Source: Pantoea nemavictus
GTDB taxonomy: Bacteria > Pseudomonadota > Gammaproteobacteria > Enterobacterales > Enterobacteriaceae
Length of the DNA: 64,000 nt
NCBI RefSeq assembly: GCF_037479095.1
Contig: NZ_JBBGZW010000001.1
Span: 1,798,001 to 1,862,000, forward strand
Direction: 5' to 3'
The position numbers and the translations under genes are program-made. Positions within the stretch are counted from its first letter, which is position 1; the number at the start of each line of letters is the position of its first letter. The notes under the pieces are model-generated. The model did not search any database and was not told the DNA's origin. It saw only the letters and a program-made list of their open reading frames with translations. Of the stretch, positions 26,353 to 36,181 are shown in pieces.

Positions 26353-27639
26353 TTAATGCGACGCCTGCTGAGATTGTGGCAATTGACGCTCCACTTTCAG
26401 GCTGAGAATAATCAGTGAACCGATGGCAGCGATCAGCGCCAGCGCCAGTAACCCGGCGCTGCTGCTGTTAAACTGCGCCTCGGCATTGACGCGAATCAGC
26501 GGGGCGAGGAAGCCACCGACGGCACCAAACAGATTGACGAAGCCGATGCCCGCCGCCAGCGCGGTGCCGGACAGCAGCTGGGTTGGCATGGTCCAGAACA
26601 CCGGCTGCACGGCAATAAAGCCTACCGCCGCCACGCTAAGTGCGAGGATGGCCAGCAGCGGCGACACCAATCCGGATAGCCCAATCCCCAGCGCCGCCGC
26701 TAGCAATGTAAACGCCGCCACCCGACGCCGTTCGCCGCTGCGATCGGAATAACGCGGAATCAACCAGGTGCCAAACAGCGCGGCAACCCACGGAATCGCC
26801 GCCACCAGCGAAGCGAGAAATCCGACTTTGGTGCCGATCAGCGCCGCCACCTGCGAAGGCAGGAAGAAGATCAGGCCATATACCGCAATCTGAATGGTCA
26901 TGTAGATAATGGCGAGCTGCCAGACGCGACCGTTACGCAGCGCATCACGCAGTTGTGCGGTGGGCTTTTGCTGCTCCTCGCTCTCCAGCTGGCGCTGCAA
27001 CGCTTGTTTCTCATCAGCGCTGAGAAAACGCGCGGTTGCCGGCGTGTCGTCGATGTAGCTGAAGGTGAAAAACCCGGCGGCTACCGCTAATAATCCCTCA
27101 ATAATGAACATCCAGAACCAACCCGGATGTCCCAGCACGCCATGCATTTCCAGCAGCGCACCCGAAAGCGGCGAGCCTAACGTCAACGCCAGCGGTGCGC
27201 CCATGTAGAACAAACCCATTACGCTGGCGCGCTGCTGCTGCGGGAACCACAGCGATGTCAGATAGATCATGCCAGGAAAGAATCCCGCCTCAGCGGCACC
27301 GAGCAGTGTGCGTACCAGCAGAAATTTGGCCTCGGTGTCGGCAAATGCCATCGCCGCCGAAAGAAATCCCCACAGCAGCGTGGTGCCGCCAATCCAGCTG
27401 CGTGCGCCAAAACGTCGCATCAGCAAATTGGCCGGCACGCCGAGCAATGCGTACACCACAAAGAAAATCCCGGCACCGAGCGCGTAAGCCTCGTTACTTA
27501 AGCCGGTATCGAGTTGATACGCCTCTTTGGCAAAGCCGATGTTGGCGCGGTCAAGAAACGCCAGCACGTAGAGCATCAACATGAAAGGAATGAGGCGGGC
27601 ACGGTTTTTCTTCACCGCGCTGTGCACCAGATTATCCAT
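26353..27639 (-). CDS. rhmT: MFS transporter, L-rhamnonate uptake
   Basis: A 428-residue, 12-helix symporter of the anion:cation (ACS) MFS family, matching E. coli RhmT (YfaV) closely in [39 protein letters not shown] and [20 protein letters not shown]. Predicted to import L-rhamnonate or a similar acid sugar. The ATG at 27639 has GAGGG eight bases upstream and fits the family N-terminus better than a GTG 15 nt further out. It lies between rhmD (about 49 nt) and rhmA (13 nt). Confidence 0.92.
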   Translation of the reverse strand: MDNLVHSAVKKNRARLIPFMLMLYVLAFLDRANIGFAKEAYQLDTGLSNEAYALGAGIFFVVYALLGVPANLLMRRFGARSWIGGTTLLWGFLSAAMAFADTEAKFLLVRTLLGAAEAGFFPGMIYLTSLWFPQQQRASVMGLFYMGAPLALTLGSPLSGALLEMHGVLGHPGWFWMFIIEGLLAVAAGFFTFSYIDDTPATARFLSADEKQALQRQLESEEQQKPTAQLRDALRNGRVWQLAIIYMTIQIAVYGLIFFLPSQVAALIGTKVGFLASLVAAIPWVAALFGTWLIPRYSDRSGERRRVAAFTLLAAALGIGLSGLVSPLLAILALSVAAVGFIAVQPVFWTMPTQLLSGTALAAGIGFVNLFGAVGGFLAPLIRVNAEAQFNSSSAGLLALALIAAIGSLIILSLKVERQLPQSQQASH

Positions 27640-27688
27640 TGGGAAAGCCCTCACAAAGGGCTGCGACCATCAGCCGCAGCCCACGCGG

Positions 27689-28891
27689 TTAATGGTGATA
27701 AGGACGTTTCAGACCTTCGCGATTCAGCTCTACGCCAAAGCCCGGTTTATCCAGTACCGATTTGTGTATGCGGCCATTGACTGGCACCGGCTCATTGATG
27801 AGCAGCGGATCAAACTGCGGGCGTAGCGTGCTGCAATCCGGGCTGGTCATCAGGAATTCACTGAATGGCGTATTGGTGAAAGTGATTACCGCATGATGCG
27901 AGTAAACCGAAGAGCCGTGCGGCACCACCAATTGACCGCGTGATTTTGCCAGCGCGGCCACTTCAACCAACGTAGTCAGGCCGCCGCACCAACCGACATC
28001 GGGTTGCAAAATATCGATGCCGGTTTCTGCCAGCGTGCGGAAGGATTGCAGCGTGCCGTGATGCTCGCCGCTGGTGATTAACATGCCCTGCGGCGCCTGC
28101 TTTTTCAGCTGGGCGTAGCCTTCAAATTGTTGTGGCGGCAAACACTCTTCCAGCCACTTGACGTTATAAGGCGCGCAGGCGTGTGCCAGTTTGGTGGCAA
28201 AATTCACGTCCTGGCTCATCCAGCAATCCAGCATCAGCCAGAAATCTGCGCCACAGGTTTCACGATAGTGGGCAATGCGCGCCACCTCTTTACGGATGCC
28301 TTCGTCACCATCGTGCGGTCCCCACTGCACCGCCATCTTGCCGCCGATAAACCCCATTTTTTGCGCCAGGTCCGGACGAGCGCCGGTAGCATAGAACTGC
28401 AGTTCATCACGCACCGCGCCGCCCAACAGCTTGTATACCGGCAGATCGGTAACTTTGCCGAACAGATCCCACAGCGCCAAATCGACGCACGAAATAGTAT
28501 TCATCACCACGCCACCGGAACCGGCGTAGTACATGGTGGCATTCATCATCTGGTCGTGAATCAGTTTGATATCGCTAACGCAGCGCCCTTCGATGAAGCG
28601 ATTCAGATGCTTTTCAACGATAAAGCAGCCCATTTCACCGCCGGTGGTGATGGCAAACCCGATTTGCCCGTTATCGGCTTCGACTTCAACAATCAGCGTA
28701 CCTAGCACGTTGATGCCGAAGGATTGTCGCGACTGCTCATACTGTTTGTATTTGCTCATCGGCGTGGCGACATGGTCATCAATCCAGTGATTAGCACCCT
28801 GATCGTGGTAATCGCCGCCAGCTGCCGCTTTATCGGCCGTTGCGCCACCGGCAAAGTAGGCGCGGACAGTTTTAATTTTTGGTAGGGACAT
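27689..28891 (-). CDS. rhmD: L-rhamnonate dehydratase
   Basis: An enolase-superfamily dehydratase (400 residues) converting L-rhamnonate to 2-keto-3-deoxy-L-rhamnonate. Mg2+ ligands are the acids in [16 protein letters not shown] and TSGEHHG; the general-base histidine lies in [11 protein letters not shown]. Landmarks [20 protein letters not shown] and [16 protein letters not shown] are those of E. coli RhmD (YfaW). Second gene of the operon, 13 nt after rhmR. Confidence 0.95.
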   Translation of the reverse strand: MSLPKIKTVRAYFAGGATADKAAAGGDYHDQGANHWIDDHVATPMSKYKQYEQSRQSFGINVLGTLIVEVEADNGQIGFAITTGGEMGCFIVEKHLNRFIEGRCVSDIKLIHDQMMNATMYYAGSGGVVMNTISCVDLALWDLFGKVTDLPVYKLLGGAVRDELQFYATGARPDLAQKMGFIGGKMAVQWGPHDGDEGIRKEVARIAHYRETCGADFWLMLDCWMSQDVNFATKLAHACAPYNVKWLEECLPPQQFEGYAQLKKQAPQGMLITSGEHHGTLQSFRTLAETGIDILQPDVGWCGGLTTLVEVAALAKSRGQLVVPHGSSVYSHHAVITFTNTPFSEFLMTSPDCSTLRPQFDPLLINEPVPVNGRIHKSVLDKPGFGVELNREGLKRPYHH

Positions 28892-28904
28892 GAGCTTCTC
28901 CGGG

Positions 28905-29687
28905 TTACGAGGCGTGTTTTTCCGCCGGGCTACGCCAGCCCAGCAGACGGGAAATATCGCGGGCGCAGGCTATCGCCAGGCCGGCAAGGTAATCGCGCTT
29001 ATCGTCATCAATTTCCAGCCGGGTACCCACCAGCGAAATGGCGGCGACTAACTGCTCGCGAGCATTAAAAATTGGGGCAGCCACACAGCGCACATCGGGA
29101 TAATCCTCACCGTTATCAAAGCTCCAGCCCTGACGGCGAATGCGCGCCAGCTCAGTACGCAAGGCATCGGCGCTACGCAGCGACGTGGGCGTTACCGCCA
29201 CAAAGCGCATGTCGTTGATGATGCGTTCCTGCTCTTCGGGGCGTTGCCAGGCAAGCAAACACTTACCAATGCCGGAGCGATACAGCGACAGGCTTTTACC
29301 TTCGTGCGAGCGCACGCTGATAGTGGCAGCCGATTCGAGTTTGAGGATGTAACAGGCATGACCGCCATCAAGGATGCCGAGATGACACAACAGGTTGGTT
29401 TGCTGCATTAACCGCGTAAGACGCGGGCGCGCGATATCGCGGATGTCCATGTGCTGCAGTGCGTGACCGGCGAACTCCACCAGTCGCGTCCACAGGCAGT
29501 AGTTGTTATTGCGATCGATGGTGATCAGACGCTGTTTTTTCAGTTCGGCGAACAGCAGATAGGCACTGCTTTTAGGCAGCGCGAGCGTTTCTATAATCTC
29601 AGCGGCGCTGCACGGTCCGTGCTGCGCAATAAAGTCGAGAATAGCAATCGCGCGCGTCAGTGCGGGGACAGGTGTGACTTCCAACAT
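28905..29687 (-). CDS. rhmR: IclR family regulator of the rhamnonate operon
   Basis: A 260-residue IclR-type regulator: winged helix at about 8-70 ([20 protein letters not shown]) and an effector-binding GAF-like domain ([22 protein letters not shown]). E. coli RhmR (YfaX) sits in the same order relative to rhmD-T-A, so it most likely controls its own operon, probably in response to L-rhamnonate. It is the first gene of the unit. A 6-bp inverted repeat CTCCAG/CTGGAG (29694-29714) covers its ribosome-binding site. Confidence 0.9.
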   Translation of the reverse strand: MLEVTPVPALTRAIAILDFIAQHGPCSAAEIIETLALPKSSAYLLFAELKKQRLITIDRNNNYCLWTRLVEFAGHALQHMDIRDIARPRLTRLMQQTNLLCHLGILDGGHACYILKLESAATISVRSHEGKSLSLYRSGIGKCLLAWQRPEEQERIINDMRFVAVTPTSLRSADALRTELARIRRQGWSFDNGEDYPDVRCVAAPIFNAREQLVAAISLVGTRLEIDDDKRDYLAGLAIACARDISRLLGWRSPAEKHAS

Positions 29688-29693
29688 GCTGGA

Positions 29694-29714
29694 CTCCAGT
29701 CTGATTATCTGGAG
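29694..29714 (-). promoter_or_regulatory. Inverted repeat covering the rhmR Shine-Dalgarno
   Basis: CTCCAG (29694-29699) and CTGGAG (29709-29714) have a 9-nt spacer. On the minus strand the arm nearer the gene contains TGGAG, seven bases before the rhmR ATG. It could be an operator or an RNA hairpin that hides the ribosome site. Confidence 0.35.
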
Positions 29715-29865
29715 GGCAGTGTTGTGGTTTTAGTTGGGTATAAGTGTGCGCCGTATCAAATTCCCTTAGGGAGAGCGCTTCATACAGCAGCGTGTGTGCG
29801 GGAATGTGAATCGTGCCGCGCTGAAAGTACAGCCGACTGTACTCAACACCCCAGCGCGCAAGAAT

Positions 29866-30369
29866 TTACGAGAAGATATATTTAACAGCCGCAATCACCA
29901 TGGTGGTGGCCATCACCATCAGTAAGCGTTTAATCCAGCGCATGTCAGTTTTTAATGCAGAGACGTCTGCTTTCAGTTGTTTGACATCAGCTTTAAGTTC
30001 GCCAATATCTTTTTCCACCGCGTCGAGGCGCGTTTCAACTGCGAACAGGCGCGTGTTCAGTTCCTGTATCGCGCCACTTAGTCGAGAATCCAGTTCTTTA
30101 ATCGCACCGCTCAGCCGATCATCTAGCTCTTTAATTGCTGCACTCAGCCGAACGTCCAGTTCTTTAATTGCTCCACTCACCCGAAGATCCAGCTCTTTAA
30201 TGCTCCTCGTCGTTTCCTCTCCAGCCTTCATCAAATCCGCACGTGACAGCGCATTGTCCTGCTGCATTTCAGTAAAGATTTCTACCATCGCTTCGGCTTG
30301 TTGATCGCTGACACCAGCCAGCTGCAACGCTTTAAAAGCTTTGTGAGTATTCATCATCGCGAGTGTCAT
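29866..30369 (-). CDS. Coiled-coil tail-anchored membrane protein with 11-residue repeats
   Basis: Function unknown. The 167-residue protein has an N-terminal segment (5-45), then five consecutive 11-residue units of the type IKELDxRLSGA (57-67, 68-78, 79-89, 90-100, 101-111), further coiled coil to about 142, and a C-terminal membrane helix (about 147-164) with few residues after it, so it is probably tail-anchored with its coil in the cytoplasm. The overall plan resembles bacterial DUF1640/CCDC90-like proteins. AGGAG lies eight bases before the ATG. The 33-nt DNA repeats (30037-30201) could change number by slippage. It stands alone. Confidence 0.75.
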   Translation of the reverse strand: MTLAMMNTHKAFKALQLAGVSDQQAEAMVEIFTEMQQDNALSRADLMKAGEETTRSIKELDLRVSGAIKELDVRLSAAIKELDDRLSGAIKELDSRLSGAIQELNTRLFAVETRLDAVEKDIGELKADVKQLKADVSALKTDMRWIKRLLMVMATTMVIAAVKYIFS

Positions 30370-30532
30370 CCGTGAAGCTCCTGAGTTGATGTGACGCGTC
30401 TGTCAAACATCATGCCCAGCGAGCAATTATTGCACCATGTGACTGTTTGCATTTTGCGCTACACGGCGAAAAATATCAATTAGTACAACAAGTAACGTGC
30501 AATTGGATGCGAGAGCGCTCGCAAAATGTGCG

Positions 30533-31534
30533 TTAGGATCTGCCGCGAAAGGTTTTACGATATTGCAGTGGGGAGGTGTTCAGCTGCTTCTTAAAATGAC
30601 GGCGCAGCATCAGCGGCGATGAGAATCCGGCTTTTTCAGCAATCAACTCCACCGGTTGATCGGTTTTCTCCAGAAAACGCTGCGCCAGTGCCAGGCGTTG
30701 ATTCACTAACCAATCGCTAAAACAGCTGCCGGTGGTTTGGTTAAAGCGGCGGGTGAAGCTGCGGCGGCTCATCAGCGCTTTCTCAGCCAGCTGCTCCAGC
30801 GTGAGCGCCTGCTGCAGGTTTTCTGTCGCCCAGCTCAGCGCCGACATAAAGCGATCGTTGCCTGCCGAATGATAAACCGGCTGCTCAATGTACTGCGCCT
30901 GTCCGCCCTGTCGATGCGGCGGCACCACCAGCATACGCGCGACGCTATTGGCCACATCAACACCACACTGCTCGCGCACCAGATGCAGACAGCAATCAAT
31001 ACTCGCGGCGGTACCTGCCGACGTGACAATCTGCCCTTCGTCGATGTACAGCACGTCGCGATCAATCGCCACATCCTGATACAGGCGTTCAAAATCCGCC
31101 ATCCAACGCCAATGTGTGGTTGCACGGCGCTGGTTCAGTAAGCCGGCGGCGCCGAGTACAAACGCACCGAGACACAAACCCACGACTTTCGCTCCGCGCT
31201 GCGCCGCCTGCTGAAGCGCCTGCAGCAGCTCAGCGGGTGGCGGCACCGAGGGATCGCTCCAGCTTGGCACCACCACCATATCGGCATCGGCCAGCTGTGC
31301 TAATCCATGCTCAGCAATGATCGAAAAACCGCTGTTGGTTTTTAATGGGCCGGGATGCGTAGCGCAAATCATTAACTGATAGCACAGGGTGCCGTCGTCC
31401 TGAGCCGCCTTTTCAAATACCGCGCAGGGCACTGAAAGGTGGAACGGGATGATGTCGTCGAACACCACGACACCGACTTTGATGGGCGAAGCCTTACCTG
31501 GCGTTTTTGGCGCAAACTGAACGTTATTTGTCAT
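30533..31534 (-). CDS. GlxA/FtrA-type transcriptional regulator (DJ-1/PfpI + AraC HTH)
   Basis: A 333-residue regulator with an N-terminal class I glutamine-amidotransferase-like (DJ-1/PfpI) domain, whose nucleophile-elbow cysteine is in VVGLCLGAFVLGAAG, and a C-terminal AraC double helix-turn-helix (LTLEQLAEKALMSRRSFTRR and ELIAEKAGFSSPLMLRRHF). The ATG at 31534 has AAGGAG eight bases upstream and is preferred over a frame opening 42 nt earlier. It is divergent from an exported isochorismatase-like hydrolase across 100 nt, which is therefore the likely target. Ligand unknown. Confidence 0.85.
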   Translation of the reverse strand: MTNNVQFAPKTPGKASPIKVGVVVFDDIIPFHLSVPCAVFEKAAQDDGTLCYQLMICATHPGPLKTNSGFSIIAEHGLAQLADADMVVVPSWSDPSVPPPAELLQALQQAAQRGAKVVGLCLGAFVLGAAGLLNQRRATTHWRWMADFERLYQDVAIDRDVLYIDEGQIVTSAGTAASIDCCLHLVREQCGVDVANSVARMLVVPPHRQGGQAQYIEQPVYHSAGNDRFMSALSWATENLQQALTLEQLAEKALMSRRSFTRRFNQTTGSCFSDWLVNQRLALAQRFLEKTDQPVELIAEKAGFSSPLMLRRHFKKQLNTSPLQYRKTFRGRS

Positions 31535-31634
31535 CCGTTGTACTCCTTCACTCACGGCGAAATCGCCATACTGCACCCCATCGGAAGCCGTGCTGGCCTC
31601 CTCTCTACGCTAAACCATCAAAGGATTATTACGT

Positions 31635-32330
31635 ATGAAAAATATTTTTGCTTCAGGAACTCTGGCACTGGCCATGGCAATTTCAGGCAATGCTTTCGCC
31701 GCTGAGACTAAGCCTGAGAAAGCGCCGACTATTCGTACCATGAGCGGTGCTACTGCTACTACTTCACTCAATGCGAAGCAAACTGCTGTGATCGTCATTG
31801 ATATTCAAAACGAATATTTCCCTGGCGGTAAAATGCCGATCCCGGATGGCATGCAAGCGCTGAAAAATAGCAAACGCATCGTCGAGTTCGCTCACAAAAA
31901 CAAGATGCCGGTCTTCTTCGTCCAGCATTTAGGTGATGCCGATGGTCCGCTGTTTGCCAAAGGCAGCCGTTTTGCTGAGTTCCATAAGGATTTGCAGCCA
32001 GCCAAGGGTGATCGCGTAATCAGCAAAGCCACGCCAAGCTCATTTGTCGGCACCGACCTGCAGAAGCAGCTGGACTCACTGGGCATTAAACAGCTGATCA
32101 TTACCGGTCTGATGACGCACATGTGTGTGTCATCCACCGCGCGTGATGCGGTGCCGCTCGGCTACTCCGTCATTATTCCGGAAGATGCGACAGCAACACG
32201 TGATCTGGCAACCTGGGACAACAAGGTGGTGGATCATAAAGTCTTGCAGCAAGCGGCGCTGACCGGCGTCGCAGATGTGTTCGCTGAAATTAAAACCACC
32301 GATGCTGTGCTGGCGATGCCCGTTAAATAA
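31635..32330 (+). CDS. Exported isochorismatase-family cysteine hydrolase
   Basis: A 231-residue cysteine hydrolase with a Sec signal peptide (cleavage after NAFA, residue 22), which is unusual because most family members are cytoplasmic. The catalytic triad is visible as Asp in IVIDIQNEY, Lys in ISKATPSSF and Cys in THMCVSST. Family members hydrolyse amides, such as nicotinamide or N-carbamoyl compounds, as well as isochorismate; exported members are not well characterised. It sits divergently from the GlxA-type regulator. Its stop codon directly abuts that of the next, convergent gene. Confidence 0.85.
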   Translation: MKNIFASGTLALAMAISGNAFAAETKPEKAPTIRTMSGATATTSLNAKQTAVIVIDIQNEYFPGGKMPIPDGMQALKNSKRIVEFAHKNKMPVFFVQHLGDADGPLFAKGSRFAEFHKDLQPAKGDRVISKATPSSFVGTDLQKQLDSLGIKQLIITGLMTHMCVSSTARDAVPLGYSVIIPEDATATRDLATWDNKVVDHKVLQQAALTGVADVFAEIKTTDAVLAMPVK

Positions 32331-32678
32331 TTACTGAACCGGCTGGCCGGGTAACAGTTTGTCAGACATCAAACGGCGGCAGGAGAGACTCTCCTGCCGC
32401 GCTTGTTGCTGTTGCTCCGGTGACAAATCCTGCCAAATGCTTTGCAGATGATCTGCAAGCCCTGGCTTGAAATGAATCTTCTGCAGCGCGTAATCGGAAT
32501 TGCTGCCTTCAATGATGTGCTGCATATCCTGTGATGTATTGCCGCGCCCATCATGAGTGAGGGTACAGAACGTGGCGATGTAGTAGGCTTTATCCTCGTC
32601 GCTGTAGTGCGGCATCAGCCACCAGACAACGGCGCTCAGCACAATCAGCAACGGCAGAAGAAATTTGATTTTTAACAT
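32331..32678 (-). CDS. Hypothetical membrane-anchored protein
   Basis: Not recognised. About 115 residues from the ATG at 32678 (a GTG lies 12 nt further upstream; neither has a good ribosome site). One N-terminal helix (about 3-22) is followed by a small periplasmic domain with two cysteines, in ATFCTLTHD and SLSCRRL, which may pair. A Gln-rich stretch (DLSPEQQQQARQ) lies near the C-terminus. It ends on the base next to the stop codon of the convergent hydrolase gene, and lies 74 nt downstream of yhiN. Confidence 0.6.
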   Translation of the reverse strand: MLKIKFLLPLLIVLSAVVWWLMPHYSDEDKAYYIATFCTLTHDGRGNTSQDMQHIIEGSNSDYALQKIHFKPGLADHLQSIWQDLSPEQQQQARQESLSCRRLMSDKLLPGQPVQ

Positions 32679-32752
32679 GAAGGGCGTCACCCGCTGAAGA
32701 GTAAAGCGCGCGATAGTAGCAGATTGCGCGTGTGCGGCCTATTCAGCACGCA

Positions 32753-33937
32753 CTACAGCGCCTGCGCGCAGGCCCAGGCTGAGCTCCACGCCCACTGGAA
32801 GTTATAGCCACCCAGCCAGCCGGTGACATCCACCACTTCACCAATAAAGAACAGCCCCGGCACATCGCGTGCTTCCATGGTTTTCGACGACAGCTGCGTG
32901 GTCTCCACGCCGCCCAGCGTCACCTCAGCGGTACGATAACCTTCGGTGCCGTTCGGCTGCACACGCCAATGATGCAATGTGTTAACCAGCTCGCTCTGCT
33001 GCTTGCTATTCAGCTGCTTCAGCGTGACGTCGGGAATCTGTTTCAGCTCCTGCAGCACTTCCACCAGCCGTTTCGGCAGGATCTTCGCCAGGCTGTTTTT
33101 CAGGCTGAGATTAGGATGAGCCTCGCGCTGCACATTAATGAAATCATCCAGCGAGGTGGCAGGCGACAAATCAATGGTGACGAATTCACCAGGCTGCCAA
33201 TAGCTGGAGATTTGCAACACGGCCGGGCCAGACAGGCCGCGATGGGTGAACAGCATCGCTTCTTTAAATAAGGTGCCGTCCTGCGCGGTGATGGTGGTAG
33301 GCAACGCCACGCCCGACAGCGTATTGAGCTGTTCAAGTAGCGGTTTATGCAGCGTGAAAGGCACCAATGCCGCGCGCGTGGGGAACACTTTCAGGCCGAA
33401 CTGCTCGGCCACTTTGTAGCCGAACGGCGTCGCACCCAGGCCCGGCATCGAGAGTCCACCGCTGGCGATGACCAATTTTTCCGCCTGCACCGCTGTGCCG
33501 TTAAGCTGCAAGGTGTAACCGCTGTCGTCACGATCCACGCTCATCACTTCGCTGCGCAAACGCACGGTAACCTGGCCAGCCTCACACTCTTTTAATAACA
33601 GATCGACAATCTGCTGCGCCGAGTCATCGCAGAATAACTGTCCCAGCGTTTTCTCGTGATACGCAATGCCATGGCGATTCACCAGGTCGATGAAATCCCA
33701 CTGGTTGTAACGCGCCAGCGCCGATTTACAGAAATGTGGGTTGTGCGACAGATACGCAGCAGGCTCGGTGAACATGTTGGTGAAGTTGCAGCGGCCGCCA
33801 CCCGACATCAAAATTTTGCGTCCGGCTTTTTTGCCGTTATCCAGCAGCAGCACGCGACGACCCAATTGCCCTGCCTGCGCCGCACAGAACATGCCGGCTG
33901 CGCCTGCACCAATAATGATAACGTCAAACTTTTCCAC
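32753..33937 (-). CDS. yhiN: NAD(P)/FAD-dependent oxidoreductase, YhiN (HI0933) family
   Basis: A flavoprotein of the HI0933-like family, about 394 residues from a GTG at 33937 that matches the E. coli start (VEKFDVIIIGAGAAGMF); an ATG at 34003 would add 22 residues without homology. It shows the FAD-binding GAGAAG loop, the family signature MSGGGRCNFTN and the end segment GGYNFQWAWSSAWACAQ. Reaction unknown. It is transcribed divergently from pitA, as in E. coli. Confidence 0.88.
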   Translation of the reverse strand: MEKFDVIIIGAGAAGMFCAAQAGQLGRRVLLLDNGKKAGRKILMSGGGRCNFTNMFTEPAAYLSHNPHFCKSALARYNQWDFIDLVNRHGIAYHEKTLGQLFCDDSAQQIVDLLLKECEAGQVTVRLRSEVMSVDRDDSGYTLQLNGTAVQAEKLVIASGGLSMPGLGATPFGYKVAEQFGLKVFPTRAALVPFTLHKPLLEQLNTLSGVALPTTITAQDGTLFKEAMLFTHRGLSGPAVLQISSYWQPGEFVTIDLSPATSLDDFINVQREAHPNLSLKNSLAKILPKRLVEVLQELKQIPDVTLKQLNSKQQSELVNTLHHWRVQPNGTEGYRTAEVTLGGVETTQLSSKTMEARDVPGLFFIGEVVDVTGWLGGYNFQWAWSSAWACAQAL

Positions 33938-34178
33938 TGCTTTATCCGCCTTGCCCGAAAGGCGCTGATTGTAGGGATTTGCGGCTTTTAGCGCTAGCGT
34001 CAAAAAATTGCCGTAAATATGTCATAATGTAACTCACTAATTTTTAGCTGTTTTCAGCTAAATCTATACGCTGCATTACAATTTTAAGACAAGAAAGAGC
34101 TATATTTTTCTTTCATATCGCGCACGTTGTCGCAGATAATGCGCCGCGTTCATGTCCTCCCAAAATGGCGTAACGTTT

Positions 34179-35678
34179 ATGCTACATCTGTTTGCTGGTC
34201 TCGACCTCAGTACCAGCCTGTTACTGATTCTTGCTCTGCTGTTTGTATTGTTTTATGAAGCAATCAACGGTTTTCACGACACTGCTAACGCGGTCGCGAC
34301 TGTCATTTATACCCGTGCGATGCGGGCGCAACTGGCAGTTGTCATGGCGGGTGTTTTCAACTTTCTGGGTGTTTTGCTTGGTGGATTGAGCGTGGCGTAT
34401 GCCATCGTTCACATGCTTCCGACCGATTTACTGTTGAATGTCGGTTCGGCCCACGGCCTCGCAATGGTCTTCTCCATGCTGCTGGCCGCGATTATCTGGA
34501 ACCTTGGCACCTGGTATTTAGGTTTGCCGGCGTCCAGTTCTCATACTTTGATTGGCGCCATCATCGGTATTGGTCTCACCAACGCCCTGATGACCGGCAC
34601 CTCGGTGGTTGACGCGCTCAACTTGCCGAAAGTCATCAATATCTTCATGTCCCTGATTCTTTCGCCGATTGTTGGTCTGGTGATAGCAGGCGGGCTGATC
34701 TTTATCCTGCGTCGCTACTGGAGCGGAACCACTAAGCGTTCACGCATCCACATGACGCCTGCCGATCGTGAAAAGATTGATGGCAAGAAAAAGCCGCCGT
34801 TCTGGACGCGCATCGCCCTGATCGTTTCGGCGATTGGCGTGAGCTATTCACACGGCGCAAACGATGGTCAGAAAGGCATTGGCCTGATTATGCTGGTGCT
34901 GATCGGCGTCGCGCCAGCCGGGTTTGTGGTTAACCTGAATGCGTCGGGTTATGACATCACCCGCACACGCGATGCTGTTAACCATCTGGAACAGTATTAT
35001 CAGCAGCATAACGAGTCGCTGGCGCATATGGTGCAGCTTGCACCGCCGGTGGTACCTACGCCGGAAGAGTCAGTCGGCGGCCCGCAGGAGTTCCATTGCG
35101 ATAGCAGCCGTGCGCTGCAAGCCATCGATCGTGCGCAGCTGCTGCTGAACAACCTGCAGAGCTATGACCAGCTGTCGGTTGATCAACGCGGACAGATGCG
35201 TCGTCTGCTGCTGTGTGTCTCCGATACCGTGGATAAAGTGGCTAAGCTGCCGGAAACCAGTGCGGAAGATAAGCGCTTCCTCAACAAGCTGAAAAGCGAT
35301 TTGCTGGGCACCGTTGAGTACGCACCGATCTGGATTATTGTTGCTGTGGCGCTGGCGCTGGGCATCGGTACCATGATTGGCTGGCGTCGCGTTGCCACCA
35401 CTATCGGTGAGAAAATCGGTAAGAAAGGCATGACCTATGCGCAGGGTATGTCGGCGCAGGTGACGGCTGCGGTATCGATTGGCGTCGCCAGTTATACCGG
35501 TATGCCGGTTTCCACGACGCACATTCTGTCATCGTCGGTAGCCGGTACTATGCTGGTGGATGGCGGTGGATTGCAGAGCCGCACCATCAAAAATATCGCC
35601 ATGGCGTGGGTATTCACCCTGCCGGTGTGTATTTTGCTGTCGGGTTCGCTTTACTGGATCGCGTTGAAATTAATTTAA
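34179..35678 (+). CDS. pitA: Low-affinity inorganic phosphate / metal-phosphate transporter
   Basis: An inner-membrane H+-coupled transporter that takes up phosphate as a neutral metal-phosphate complex. 499 residues, exactly the E. coli PitA length, with both Pit repeats ([21 protein letters not shown] and [20 protein letters not shown]) and the [12 protein letters not shown] motif. The ATG at 34179 matches the E. coli N-terminus ([10 protein letters not shown]); the frame opens 27 nt earlier. An ERIC element starts 5 nt after the stop codon. Confidence 0.96.
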   Translation: MLHLFAGLDLSTSLLLILALLFVLFYEAINGFHDTANAVATVIYTRAMRAQLAVVMAGVFNFLGVLLGGLSVAYAIVHMLPTDLLLNVGSAHGLAMVFSMLLAAIIWNLGTWYLGLPASSSHTLIGAIIGIGLTNALMTGTSVVDALNLPKVINIFMSLILSPIVGLVIAGGLIFILRRYWSGTTKRSRIHMTPADREKIDGKKKPPFWTRIALIVSAIGVSYSHGANDGQKGIGLIMLVLIGVAPAGFVVNLNASGYDITRTRDAVNHLEQYYQQHNESLAHMVQLAPPVVPTPEESVGGPQEFHCDSSRALQAIDRAQLLLNNLQSYDQLSVDQRGQMRRLLLCVSDTVDKVAKLPETSAEDKRFLNKLKSDLLGTVEYAPIWIIVAVALALGIGTMIGWRRVATTIGEKIGKKGMTYAQGMSAQVTAAVSIGVASYTGMPVSTTHILSSSVAGTMLVDGGGLQSRTIKNIAMAWVFTLPVCILLSGSLYWIALKLI

Positions 35679-35682
35679 TAGA

Positions 35683-35805
35683 TACCCTAAATAATTCGAA
35701 TTGCAGGAAGGCAGCAAGTGGGTGAGTCCCCAGGAGCTTACTGAAGTAAGTGACTGGGGAGAACACACGCAGCTAACGCAGCTGCAAGTCGAAGTATGAC
35801 GGGTA
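35683..35805 (+). repeat. ERIC element (forward)
   Basis: A 123-bp element with ends TACCCTAAATAATTCGA and AAGTATGACGGGTA and the ERIC core GTCCCCAGGAGCTTAC then AAGTAAGTGACTGGGG. It begins just after pitA and precedes a terminator hairpin, so it is probably transcribed with pitA. Confidence 0.92.
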
Positions 35806-35808
35806 TGA

Positions 35809-35834
35809 GGGCGACAGCGATGTCGCCCTTTTTT
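35809..35834 (+). terminator. Terminator after pitA
   Basis: GGGCGACA and TGTCGCCC form an 8-bp stem with a GCGA tetraloop, then six T. It lies beyond the ERIC element. Confidence 0.85.
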
Positions 35835-35845
35835 ATTGCCGTTAT

Positions 35846-36181
35846 TTATTGCCAGATTGCCATCGCAATCAGGCTGACCACCACCAAAAAACAGAGCCCG
35901 CTGGTCAGCACGAACTGACCGCGCACGCGCTCACAGCGGCGAATGAATTCGTCGTCATGATGATCGTGATAGCGCTTATCCCAGATATAGCGCACCAGCC
36001 GTACCTGCTTGCTCGGCTGCCCGTGCGAGGTGAAGAACCCCGCGCCATCCACGTATTGATATAACAGCGGATCGCAACCGCGCAAAACGGCCAATAGTGA
36101 GCGCAAAGAAGAGAAGTAGCGCGCCATATTCACCAGACAAACCACACACAGAGCCCAAAAAAGCGCGATAGTGCTGATCAT
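35846..36181 (-). CDS. uspB: Universal stress protein B
   Basis: A 111-residue inner-membrane protein with two predicted helices (about 2-20 and 89-109), matching E. coli UspB in length and in [38 protein letters not shown] and [15 protein letters not shown]. It is a sigma-S-dependent stationary-phase protein linked to ethanol tolerance in E. coli. The ATG at 36181 has GGGAGGGG upstream. It is divergent from uspA and convergent with pitA, the E. coli arrangement. Confidence 0.95.
   Translation of the reverse strand: MISTIALFWALCVVCLVNMARYFSSLRSLLAVLRGCDPLLYQYVDGAGFFTSHGQPSKQVRLVRYIWDKRYHDHHDDEFIRRCERVRGQFVLTSGLCFLVVVSLIAMAIWQ

Noticed and set aside
29826..29843. AGTACAG/CTGTACT inverted repeat after the coiled-coil gene as a terminator
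   Set aside because: The stem is only 7 bp and lacks a T-run on the relevant strand; it may be chance.
30037..30201. CRISPR-like array
   Set aside because: The 33-nt repeats are contiguous without spacers and are in frame with a coiled-coil coding sequence.
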